A DNA stretch of 15,722 nucleotides from Bacteroidota bacterium (GTDB lineage: Bacteria > Bacteroidota > Bacteroidia > Chitinophagales > Chitinophagaceae). This document shows, piece by piece, positions 8,271 to 15,202 of this stretch (position 1 is its first letter; every line of letters starts with the position of its first letter). The position numbers and the translations under genes are program-made. The notes beneath the pieces were generated by a model. The model saw only the letters and a list, made by a program, of their open reading frames with translations, had not been told where the DNA came from and ran no database searches. The stretch covers positions 1 to 15,722 of the forward strand of contig JAEWJV010000055.1 in NCBI GenBank assembly GCA_023386395.1. Reading direction: 5' to 3'.

Positions 8271-9670
8271 ACGCGTCTCAAAAAATAAAAAAATTTATAA
8301 ACACTCCGCCTACCGGCGGAGGCGGAGGCGATGTTGTCGTTTACTTTATAGGCGTTGGCGGCATTGGCATGAGTGCATTAGCGCGTTATTTCAAAACCAA
8401 AGGTGCAACGGTTACAGGTTACGACAGAACAGTTACTCCGCTCACACAGCAACTGGAAGCAGAAGATATTGATGTGCATTTTGAAGAAGACGTAAATATG
8501 ATTCCGAAAAATGCTGATGTGGTTGTTTACACGCCGGCTATTCCTTCAACACACAAAGAGCTGGTTTACTATAAAGAAAATAATTATACGGTTGTTAAAC
8601 GCAGCGATGTACTTCAATGGATAACTGAAAGTTCTTACGATATATGCGTAGGGGGAACACATGGCAAAACAACCGTAACCACCATGATAGCACACATGCT
8701 TCGTGACAGTGGTTATGGTTGCAATGCCTTTTTGGGTGGTATTGCAGCAAACTATCAAACTAATTTCTGGAGCAGCGATAATAATGTTGATGTGATTGAA
8801 GCGGATGAATACGACAGGAGCTTCTTAAAACTGTCGCCTGATATAGCTGTAATAACAGCCATGGATGCCGATCATCTTGATATTTACGGAACGCTTGAAG
8901 AAGTGGAAAATGCTTTCGTGGCATTTACAAAACGTATACATAAAGATGGCTGCCTTATTTCAAAATATGGGTTGAACAGGGCCGGAGATTTAATGGCTGC
9001 CACTCATTATACTTTCTGTTACGATAATAAAGAAGCTGATGTTTATGCAGATGATATAAAAGTGGAAAATGGTACATATAAATATAATGTGATAAGCAAA
9101 GACTGGAAGCTGTATGATGTGGAATTGCACATGGGTGGCTTGCACAATATAGAAAACAGCCTTGCCGCCATAACCGTATGCAAATATTTAAAAATTGATG
9201 ATGATAAGATAAAAAAAGCACTGAAGAATTTCAAGGGTGTACATAGGAGATTTGAATATGTTTTAAAAAATAGCAGGCATGTTTTAATCGACGATTACGG
9301 CCATCATCCTGCTGAAGTCAAAGCCGCCTTAACGGGCGTGCGCAGTTTATATCCGGAAGAAAAGATGACGGTGATTTTTCAGCCACATTTATTCAGCCGT
9401 ACAAATGATTTTGCTGCTGAATTCGCACAAAGTTTAGATATAGCTGATGAAGTGGTTTTGCTGCCCATTTATCCGGCACGTGAAATGCCAATGGAAGGCG
9501 TAACAAGCCAGTTGATATTGGATAAAATGCAATTGCCTCAAAAGCAGGTGCTGGATAAAAATGCTATGCTGGATTGGGTAAAATTATACAAGCCACAACT
9601 GGTAATAATGCTGGGCGCCGGAGATATTGATGCATTGGTGCAGCCGGTAAAAGAAATTTTGAAATCATAA
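8267..9670 (+). CDS. murC: UDP-N-acetylmuramate--L-alanine ligase (MurC)
   Basis: This cytoplasmic ligase joins L-alanine to UDP-MurNAc, the first committed stem-peptide step. The nucleotide-sugar loop GVGGIGM is at 29-35 and the ATP loop GTHGKTT at 130-136. EADEYDRSFL, MDADHLDIYG, HRRFEY and DDYGHHPAEV follow in family order. The 467 residues compare with 491 in E. coli. The ATG lies inside the murG stop (ATGA overlap). Before the first strand there are about 22 residues that most homologues lack, including a PPTGGGGG stretch encoded by a GC-rich hairpin at 8304-8321. A downstream start is conceivable, but no ATG falls between that element and the conserved core. Confidence 0.97.
   Translation: MNASQKIKKFINTPPTGGGGGDVVVYFIGVGGIGMSALARYFKTKGATVTGYDRTVTPLTQQLEAEDIDVHFEEDVNMIPKNADVVVYTPAIPSTHKELVYYKENNYTVVKRSDVLQWITESSYDICVGGTHGKTTVTTMIAHMLRDSGYGCNAFLGGIAANYQTNFWSSDNNVDVIEADEYDRSFLKLSPDIAVITAMDADHLDIYGTLEEVENAFVAFTKRIHKDGCLISKYGLNRAGDLMAATHYTFCYDNKEADVYADDIKVENGTYKYNVISKDWKLYDVELHMGGLHNIENSLAAITVCKYLKIDDDKIKKALKNFKGVHRRFEYVLKNSRHVLIDDYGHHPAEVKAALTGVRSLYPEEKMTVIFQPHLFSRTNDFAAEFAQSLDIADEVVLLPIYPAREMPMEGVTSQLILDKMQLPQKQVLDKNAMLDWVKLYKPQLVIMLGAGDIDALVQPVKEILKS
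8304..8321 (+). repeat. GC-rich hairpin within murC codons 13-19
   Basis: CTCCGCC and GGCGGAG form a perfect 7-bp stem around the tetraloop TACC, followed by a further GCGGAGGCG. The composition is much richer in G+C than the surrounding AT-leaning sequence. The element lies 37 bases after the murC ATG and is read in frame as the Pro/Gly-rich NTPPTGGGGG segment. Confidence 0.7.
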
Positions 9671-9676
9671 AATACG

Positions 9677-9713
9677 AAAAACCTATAAGGTTTCTAAAAC
9701 CTTATAGGTTTTT
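9677..9713. repeat. Perfect 17-bp inverted repeat with 3-base loop between murC and ftsQ
   Basis: The left arm AAAAACCTATAAGGTTT (9677-9693) and right arm AAACCTTATAGGTTTTT (9697-9713) are exact reverse complements around the loop CTA. The A-rich 5' end and T-rich 3' end give it the look of a bidirectional intrinsic terminator. It sits 6 bases after the murC stop and 12 bases before the ftsQ ATG. I recall similar ACCTATAAGGTTT palindromes from intergenic regions of other Bacteroidota, so it may be a dispersed element. Full termination here would cut ftsQ off from the upstream operon. Confidence 0.85.
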
Positions 9714-9725
9714 GCAAACGCAGTA

Positions 9726-10778
9726 ATGAGTGTAAAAACGAAAATAAAAACAATTAGCTGGTCGCTGCTGGGTTTATGCTGCGTAGTGCTACTTGTTGCT
9801 GCCATGAAAGCAAAAGATTCAAAGGCCTGCAGCAATATTGAAATCAGTATTGACGGCGCAACAAAAAATATATTCATTAAAAAGGCTGATGTGGTTCAGG
9901 TGCTTAACAATAGCGGTATTAATGCAGGTAAAGCTTTAGATGATATTGATTTAAAAGCAGCAGAGACAGCGCTTAAAAAAAATGCATGGACAAAAGACGC
10001 TGAACTGTTCTTCGATAACCATCAAACGCTGCATGTGAAAATTATAGAACGTGAACCTGTGGCACGTGTGTTTACAGCAAACGGCAGCTCTTTTTATATA
10101 GACAGCTCAGGCATGCGCCTGCCGGTAAGTGCCAATGCAATGGCAAGATTGATTGTTTTTACATCTTTCCCTTCCGATAAAAAGATATTATCGAAACCAG
10201 ACAGCCTTGTGCTGGACGATGTGAAACAGATCGCCTTGCATATATCTGCTGATAGTTTTATGAATGCGCAAACAGCGCAAATAAACATTACATCACAGCG
10301 CACTTATGAAATTATACCTGTGATTGGCGGCCAGGTTATAAGAATCGGCAATGCGGAAAATATTGATGAAAAGTTTACAAGGCTTATGGCTTTTTATAAA
10401 CAGGTATTCAGCAAGGTTGGTTTTGAAAAATACAGTGTTGTTGATGTGCAGTATAAAGATCAGGTAGTGGCTGTTAGAAAAGGTGAAGATTATACAATGC
10501 CTTCTGATACGGCCAGGGCTATGCGGCAGTTAAAACAAAGCGATATAAAACTTAGCAGCGCCTTAAGCGATCCAACTTATACGGCGCCCATATCAACGCC
10601 TGTAAAGGTTGATGCGCCTGCTGCAATGCCAGCTTCAAAAGTCGCGGAAAGAAAACCGGCGGTAAAGAAGCCGGTTGTCAAAGCGAATAAAAAAACAGAG
10701 AAGAAAACAAACAGCAATAATAGCAGTAAAAAACAGCAGGAAAGAAAGCCTAAAGCTGTAATGAAGAAGAAAGGCTGA
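9726..10778 (+). CDS. ftsQ: Cell division protein FtsQ (DivIB family)
   Basis: FtsQ is a bitopic inner-membrane protein whose periplasmic domain scaffolds the divisome. A short basic N-terminus (MSVKTKIK) is followed by one membrane segment at about 10-27. A POTRA-like region follows at about 35-120, with FIKKADVVQVL and KIIEREPVARVF typical of FtsQ, and then the beta domain to about 260. Sequence conservation in this family is low; position between murC and ftsA supports the call strongly. The 350 residues exceed E. coli FtsQ (276) because of a C-terminal tail. Residues 305-350 of that tail contain 18 Lys/Arg against 3 Glu, probably unstructured. The gene begins 12 bases after a 17-bp hairpin, which may affect its expression. 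Confidence 0.9.
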   Translation: MSVKTKIKTISWSLLGLCCVVLLVAAMKAKDSKACSNIEISIDGATKNIFIKKADVVQVLNNSGINAGKALDDIDLKAAETALKKNAWTKDAELFFDNHQTLHVKIIEREPVARVFTANGSSFYIDSSGMRLPVSANAMARLIVFTSFPSDKKILSKPDSLVLDDVKQIALHISADSFMNAQTAQINITSQRTYEIIPVIGGQVIRIGNAENIDEKFTRLMAFYKQVFSKVGFEKYSVVDVQYKDQVVAVRKGEDYTMPSDTARAMRQLKQSDIKLSSALSDPTYTAPISTPVKVDAPAAMPASKVAERKPAVKKPVVKANKKTEKKTNSNNSSKKQQERKPKAVMKKKG

Positions 10779-10882
10779 ACGGGCATTGGTAGAGATTAAC
10801 GGATTGGAAGGATTGTATAATTAAAGTTCTTTAAAAAAATATTTATTTACCCTGATGTTCAAGCACCCGCAGTGTGGTTAAT

Positions 10883-10905
10883 GATGCCTCTTAAACAGAG
10901 GCATC
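10883..10905 (+). repeat. 9-bp stem hairpin in the ftsQ-ftsA spacer
   Basis: GATGCCTCT and AGAGGCATC pair perfectly around the loop TAAAC. There is no T-tract directly after it, so it is a poor intrinsic terminator. It is followed three bases later by a second hairpin. Confidence 0.7.
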
Positions 10906-10908
10906 CCG

Positions 10909-10940
10909 CTCCACTTGTGGAGAGGGAACGAGGGTGACGC
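10909..10940 (+). repeat. Hairpin CTCCACTTGTGGAG with GA-rich tail, dispersed-repeat-like
   Basis: CTCCAC (10909-10914) pairs with GTGGAG (10917-10922) around TT. A purine-rich tail AGGGAACGAGGGTGACGC follows. From memory this arrangement, CTCC-hairpin plus GGG-rich tail, resembles a GC-rich repeat scattered in Bacteroidota genomes; no search was possible. After it comes an A-rich, almost G-free leader (10947-10976) that probably serves ftsA translation. Confidence 0.55.
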
Positions 10941-10976
10941 CTTTTTCTATAACAACAAACAACTAAAACAGAATCT

Positions 10977-12383
10977 ATGAACCAAAATGCAAGCGGCACA
11001 CAAACTGCGTACGACGATACCGGCATGCCGATTATTGTAGGCCTTGATATAGGCACTACAAAAATTGCTGCAATTGCTGGTCGCAAAAACGAGTATGGCA
11101 AGCTGGAGATACTCGGGTTTGGGCGCGCTGACAGTAACGGTGTTCAGCATGGCCAGGTGCTGAATATTGATCAAACGATTAAAGCCATTCAGCAGGCGCT
11201 GGCCAACTGCGCAAAAAGTAATCCGGACCTTGAAATTCGTGATGTGTATGTAGGCGTTGCCGGCCATCACATCAAAAGTTTACAAACACGCGGCGACATT
11301 GTTCGCCAGAACGCAGAAACAGAAATTGCCCGCTGGGAAATTGACCAGCTGGTAGAAAACCAGCGCAAGACTTTTATTCCTGCCGGCGACCAGATCATTG
11401 ATGTTATACCACAGGATTTTCATGTGGATAATTATCAAAACATTAAAGACCCTGTTGGTTATAATGGCGTGAAAGTTGGTGCCAACTTCCACATCATTAC
11501 CGGCGACAGGAATGCGATACGTAATATCTATCGCGCTGTTGACCGCAGCAGTTTGAAAACAAAAGACCTGGTATTGCAGCCATTAGCTTCATCAAGTGCG
11601 GTAATGAGCGATATTGACATGGAAGCGGGCGTTGCCATACTGGATATCGGCGGCGGCACAAGTGATCTTGCAGTTTTTTATGATGGCATTTTAAAACACA
11701 CTGCCGTTATACCGTTTGGCGGTGAAAATATCACCAACGATATACGCATGGGTTTAGGTGTGTTGAAAGCGCAGGCCGAAGCCATGAAGGTGCAGTTTGG
11801 AACTGCCCTGGCCGATGAAGCAAAAGCCAATGCCTACATAACCATACCAGGCATAAAAGGCATGGCGCCAAAAGAAATAAGCGTGAAGAACCTTGCGGCT
11901 ATCATACAGGCAAGAATGGGTGAGATACTGGATTTTGTAACGTATCATATAAAGCAGATTGGATTAGATGCACGTGCATTGAATGGTGGTATTATTTTAA
12001 CAGGCGGCGGCTCACAGTTAAAACATCTCATTCAGCTTACAGAATACTGCACCGGCATTAGTGCACGTATTGGTTACCCTAACGAACATCTTGCGCCAAA
12101 TCATATTGATGAATTAAAGAAGCCTATGTATGCAACCTGTATTGGTCTAATACTAAAAGGGTACAATGATTATGAACATAAACGCAAGGAGTTTGATAAC
12201 CGGTTTAAGAAAGTGGAAGTGCCTGAAGTATTGAAAAAAGAAGATGTGCCGGTGAATGGGAAAGAAGAGAAGAAAGAAAAAGTGGACACTTCGAAACGCA
12301 AAGGATTAAACAACTTCTGGGATAAATTCAAAGATAGTTTGATTGATATGTTTAAAGAAGAAGATGATAAAGAGATAAAATAA
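10977..12383 (+). CDS. ftsA: Cell division protein FtsA
   Basis: FtsA is an actin-fold ATPase that tethers FtsZ filaments to the inner membrane and recruits later divisome proteins. The phosphate-1 motif DIGTTK is at 24-29. The phosphate-2 motif DIGGGTSD is at 223-230 and the adenosine motif TGGGSQ at 342-347. The FtsA-specific 1C subdomain lies about 85-170. The 468 residues exceed E. coli FtsA (420), mostly through a charged Lys/Glu linker after about 410. The protein ends in an amphipathic segment LNNFWDKFKDSLIDMFKEE, the expected membrane-targeting helix. The ATG at 10977 follows an A-rich leader typical of Bacteroidota starts. A 198-base spacer with two hairpins separates it from ftsQ, so a separate promoter is possible, though I could not identify a convincing one. 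Confidence 0.96.
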   Translation: MNQNASGTQTAYDDTGMPIIVGLDIGTTKIAAIAGRKNEYGKLEILGFGRADSNGVQHGQVLNIDQTIKAIQQALANCAKSNPDLEIRDVYVGVAGHHIKSLQTRGDIVRQNAETEIARWEIDQLVENQRKTFIPAGDQIIDVIPQDFHVDNYQNIKDPVGYNGVKVGANFHIITGDRNAIRNIYRAVDRSSLKTKDLVLQPLASSSAVMSDIDMEAGVAILDIGGGTSDLAVFYDGILKHTAVIPFGGENITNDIRMGLGVLKAQAEAMKVQFGTALADEAKANAYITIPGIKGMAPKEISVKNLAAIIQARMGEILDFVTYHIKQIGLDARALNGGIILTGGGSQLKHLIQLTEYCTGISARIGYPNEHLAPNHIDELKKPMYATCIGLILKGYNDYEHKRKEFDNRFKKVEVPEVLKKEDVPVNGKEEKKEKVDTSKRKGLNNFWDKFKDSLIDMFKEEDDKEIK

Positions 12384-12417
12384 GTTGCCAGTTGTGAGTT
12401 GTCAGTTGACAGTGGTT
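12383..12417 (+). repeat. Degenerate heptamer run, five units (AGTTGNN type)
   Basis: Units AGTTGCC, AGTTGTG, AGTTGTC, AGTTGAC and AGTGGTT start at 12383, 12390, 12397, 12404 and 12411, an exact 7-base spacing. The first base is the last A of the ftsA stop codon. The inner part, TGTCAGTTGACA, is nearly self-complementary. It lies in the 164-base ftsA-ftsZ spacer. Confidence 0.85.
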
Positions 12418-12482
12418 ACTGAAAGTTGAAAACTCAAACTGAGATGAAAATTTAAAAAATTCATTCCATTAAATTCAAAAAG

Positions 12483-12517
12483 AGCCCGAAGCGCATAGCT
12501 GACAGCTCACAGGTTAA
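12483..12517 (+). repeat. Degenerate heptamer run, five units (AGCNNNN type)
   Basis: Units AGCCCGA, AGCGCAT, AGCTGAC, AGCTCAC and AGGTTAA start at 12483, 12490, 12497, 12504 and 12511. Only AG plus usually C at the third base is shared, but the spacing is again exactly 7. It lies 30 bases before the ftsZ ATG. Alone this weak run could be chance; it is recorded because two clearer runs occur in the same cluster. Confidence 0.5.
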
Positions 12518-12547
12518 AAAACTTACTAACCACAAAAACGAAAACGT

Positions 12548-14362
12548 ATGATACATTTTGATTTGCCAAAGCAAAAATCATCCATAATAAAAGTGCTTGG
12601 CGTTGGAGGCGGCGGCAGCAATGCTGTGAATTATATGTATGCTGAAAATATTGAAGGCACAGACTTCATTATATGTAATACAGATGCAAAAGCTTTGGAA
12701 CAAAGCGAAGTGCCAAATAAAGTGCAGCTCGGCCCCCATTTAACACAAGGCCTTGGGGCAGGCGCCAATCCTGAAGTTGGGCGCAATGCAACAGAAGAAA
12801 GCCTGGAAGAAATAAAACGCATTCTTGAAGTAAATACTAAAATGGCTTTTATATGCGCCGGCATGGGTGGCGGAACAGGAACCGGCGGTGCGCCCATCAT
12901 TGCGCAGGTTTGCCGCGATATGAACATCTTAACCGTTGGTATAGTTACAACACCATTTGGCTTTGAAGGCCCGCGCAGGTTGTTGCAGGCAGAAGAAGGT
13001 ATTAAAAGATTGCAGCCTTATGTTGATACATTGCTTATCATCAGCAATGATAAACTGCGCATGCAGTACGGCAACTTAAAAATGAAAGAAGCATTTAGCA
13101 AAGCTGATAATGTATTGGCCACTGCTGCTAAATGTATCACAGATATTATCAACAGCCGCGGCCATATTATTGTTGACTTTGCCGATGTATGCACCGTGAT
13201 GAAGAACGGCGGTGTTGCCATCCTTGGCAGCTCTGCTGTTGAAGGCGAAAACCGCGCCCAGAAAGCCATTGAAGAAGCATTGAATTCTCCATTGCTGAAT
13301 GATAACGATATACGCGGCGCTAAATGGATACTGATCAACATCAATAGCTCAGAAGGTGAATTTGAATGTACCATGGATGAGCTCGAAATCATCAACAGTT
13401 ATCTGCGCATGCAGGCAGGTGAAGCTACTGATGTAATTGTTGGTATGGGTTACGATCCTTCACTTGAAAGAAAAATCGGCATCACTTTAATTGCAACAGG
13501 CTTTGAACAAAAAGATCCGGTGGCTGCACTGCACAGGGAAACAATGCCTGCAAAGAAAATGACGAAACCAAAGGAAGAAAAGATCATATTAACGCTGGAT
13601 GTTGAAGGGCAAAAGAAAACCGAAGCGCCAAAGCCACAGGCTGTTCCGGAAAAAGACGTGTATGCGCCCACTTTATCTGAGCCTGTTAATGAAGCGCCTG
13701 TAGTGGCGCCATCTGCAGTACTTGATGTAAAAGATGAAACGCCGCTGCATTTTGAACTTGAAATTCCGGAAACAAAAACTGAAGAAGTAAAACCTGTTGC
13801 TGAAGAAAAGGAAGAAGTGGAAGAAACGCCATCAATTCTCAATATGCTGTACGAAGAAAAGCACGCAGAAGAACCGAAGCCTTCCACAAATTTCTTAAAT
13901 AAACCATCTTCTATTTATGCACAGCCGAATGAAACGCGTGCAGAAGCAAAGAACGAGGAGCCGCCAAAAAAGGAAGAGGTTAAAAAGCCGAAGCAACAAC
14001 CTTTGTTTGAAGAAGAAACAATAGAATTTGATGTAGTGATAAAAGATGAAGCGCCTGTAAAATCAACGCCGGCAGCCGTATTCAATCTGCCTTCCAACGA
14101 TGAAGAAGAGGAGCAGAAACGCCGCGCTGAAGAACGCATACACAAGCTGCGCAACCTTTCTTACAATATGAATTCTATGGATAGTAATAATGAATATGAA
14201 AATGTTCCGGCTTATGTGCGCCGCAACCTTGAATTATTCGGCAACAATAAGCTTACTACGGTAGAAGATTTTTACAGCAAGGTAGCAGTTAAAAAAGACG
14301 ATAATAATAACACACAAATTTCAACCATCAATACTTTTCTTGATGGAAAGAAGCCAGACTAA
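12548..14362 (+). CDS. ftsZ: Cell division protein FtsZ with long C-terminal extension
   Basis: FtsZ is the tubulin-like GTPase that polymerises into the cytokinetic ring. The nucleotide-binding loop GGGGSNAV lies near residue 20 and the tubulin signature GGGTGTG at 107-113, followed by FEGPRR. The T7 catalytic loop reads IVDFADV from 208; the usual pattern is NxDFxDV, so Ile208 replaces the customary Asn while Asp210 and Asp213 are kept. The globular domain ends about residue 320. A Glu/Lys/Pro-rich, probably disordered linker of about 220 residues follows. VPAYVRRN at 553-560 looks like the conserved C-terminal peptide that binds FtsA, but 44 more residues follow it. Total length is 604, against 383 in E. 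coli. An A-rich leader precedes the ATG and an intrinsic terminator follows the stop. Confidence 0.97.
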   Translation: MIHFDLPKQKSSIIKVLGVGGGGSNAVNYMYAENIEGTDFIICNTDAKALEQSEVPNKVQLGPHLTQGLGAGANPEVGRNATEESLEEIKRILEVNTKMAFICAGMGGGTGTGGAPIIAQVCRDMNILTVGIVTTPFGFEGPRRLLQAEEGIKRLQPYVDTLLIISNDKLRMQYGNLKMKEAFSKADNVLATAAKCITDIINSRGHIIVDFADVCTVMKNGGVAILGSSAVEGENRAQKAIEEALNSPLLNDNDIRGAKWILININSSEGEFECTMDELEIINSYLRMQAGEATDVIVGMGYDPSLERKIGITLIATGFEQKDPVAALHRETMPAKKMTKPKEEKIILTLDVEGQKKTEAPKPQAVPEKDVYAPTLSEPVNEAPVVAPSAVLDVKDETPLHFELEIPETKTEEVKPVAEEKEEVEETPSILNMLYEEKHAEEPKPSTNFLNKPSSIYAQPNETRAEAKNEEPPKKEEVKKPKQQPLFEEETIEFDVVIKDEAPVKSTPAAVFNLPSNDEEEEQKRRAEERIHKLRNLSYNMNSMDSNNEYENVPAYVRRNLELFGNNKLTTVEDFYSKVAVKKDDNNNTQISTINTFLDGKKPD

Positions 14363-14390
14363 GCGATTGGCATAGAGTTTTAGTTGTACT

Positions 14391-14421
14391 TCCCTTCCGC
14401 TTTTGCGGGAGGGATTTTTTT
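14391..14421 (+). terminator. Rho-independent terminator after ftsZ
   Basis: TCCCTTCCGC (14391-14400) pairs with GCGGGAGGGA (14405-14414) around TTTT. The stem is ten base pairs, including one T-G wobble, and is followed directly by seven T residues (14415-14421). It starts 28 bases after the ftsZ stop and marks the end of the dcw transcription unit. Confidence 0.9.
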
Positions 14422-14607
14422 ATGTTGTTACCGGCAGATGTATTTCAATTAAGCTTCCATTGTGTCACTCCCTTGTACTGCAGATTTTCATGGCGGCTTA
14501 TCGGCTCTTTCTGTTTTTGCTTCCTGAAAGATCAAATACTTGCACTATAAATATTCCAATCTTATTATGGAAAGCTGCAAAAACTTCATCTCAATAATAA
14601 AAAATTT
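14422..14607. other. Intergenic region between the ftsZ terminator and exbD
   Basis: This 186-base gap should contain the exbD promoter, because the terminator upstream would block read-through. I find no clear TAnnTTTG box. The last 15 bases before the exbD ATG are almost entirely A and T, a usual Bacteroidota leader. A 64-codon open frame from 14403 begins inside the terminator and looks accidental. Confidence 0.6.
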
Positions 14608-15126
14608 ATGGCCGATATTTTACCTGCCCAACATCCGCATAAAGCCGGTGTGCGCAAAACAAAAAAAGCTTCTTTACGCGTTGACCTTACGCCAATGGTT
14701 GACCTTGGCTTCCTGCTGATTGCTTTCTTTGTTTTTACAACCACTATTCAGCAATCCACCTCTATGAAGCTTGCCTTACCCGATGATACAAAACCTGCAC
14801 CGCCATCACTCATTCCTGAAAATAAAACACTGAATATACTGTTAGGCGCGAACAACGATATATATGTTTACAATGGAACACAGCTTGATAATGAAAGAAG
14901 TATTGGCAGCAGCACCACTGCATTGCGCAATGCTATTCTTGATAAAAAAGCTGCCGTAAGAAAAGATTATGGAACAGATTCGGGTATGGTGGTTTTAATA
15001 AAGCCAACGCCTGCATCAACTTATGCAGATATTGTACGTGCACTGGATGAGATGCTCATTTGCAATATAAAAACCTATGTATTGATGGATGCCGGTGATG
15101 ATGAATTGAAAGTGGCAAATGAATAA
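14608..15126 (+). CDS. ExbD/TolR family biopolymer transport protein
   Basis: ExbD/TolR proteins are inner-membrane partners of ExbB/TolQ that couple the proton gradient to TonB or Tol-Pal work at the outer membrane. A basic cytoplasmic N-terminus (to about 24) leads into LRVDLTPMVDLGFLLIAFFVFTT. That segment holds the family motif LTPMVD with the membrane Asp32 (equivalent to the proton-carrying Asp of ExbD) and one membrane helix at about 33-48. The remaining periplasmic domain ends at residue 172, a little longer than E. coli ExbD (141) and typical of Bacteroidota versions. No exbB or tonB is adjacent within view, so its partner is unknown; ExbD versus TolR cannot be decided. It is separated from ftsZ by a terminator and is not part of the dcw operon. 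Confidence 0.92.
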   Translation: MADILPAQHPHKAGVRKTKKASLRVDLTPMVDLGFLLIAFFVFTTTIQQSTSMKLALPDDTKPAPPSLIPENKTLNILLGANNDIYVYNGTQLDNERSIGSSTTALRNAILDKKAAVRKDYGTDSGMVVLIKPTPASTYADIVRALDEMLICNIKTYVLMDAGDDELKVANE

Positions 15127-15153
15127 GCCATGAAGGAAAGCATGTTCACAACC

Positions 15154-15183
15154 ATTGCAATTAAACGTTGGATTATATATTTG
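15154..15183 (+). promoter_or_regulatory. Candidate Bacteroidota-type promoter for the beta-lactamase-like gene
   Basis: TATATTTG at 15176-15183 matches the -7 consensus TAnnTTTG. ATTG at 15154-15157 lies 18 bases upstream and fits the -33 element TTG. The start codon follows about 20 bases after the -7 box, leaving a very short leader. The -7 box is flanked by inverted arms AAACGTT (15163-15169) and AACGTTT (15193-15199), which could be an operator. Confidence 0.5.
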
Positions 15184-15202
15184 ATATATCTAAACGTTTT
15201 GC

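Noticed and set aside
10801..10860. Promoter for ftsA around the TTGTATAAT stretch
   Set aside because: TATAAT is not the Bacteroidota housekeeping -10 element, and no TAnnTTTG with a -33 TTG at proper spacing was found here.
13450..13887. 145-residue open frame on the minus strand opposite the ftsZ linker
   Set aside because: Its Ser/Phe/Gly-rich composition is the mirror of the GAA/AAA/GCG-rich linker codons; no independent start signal or family resemblance.
14403..14597. 64-residue open frame between ftsZ and exbD
   Set aside because: It begins inside the terminator stem, has no leader and shows no recognisable domain; ordinary chance frame.
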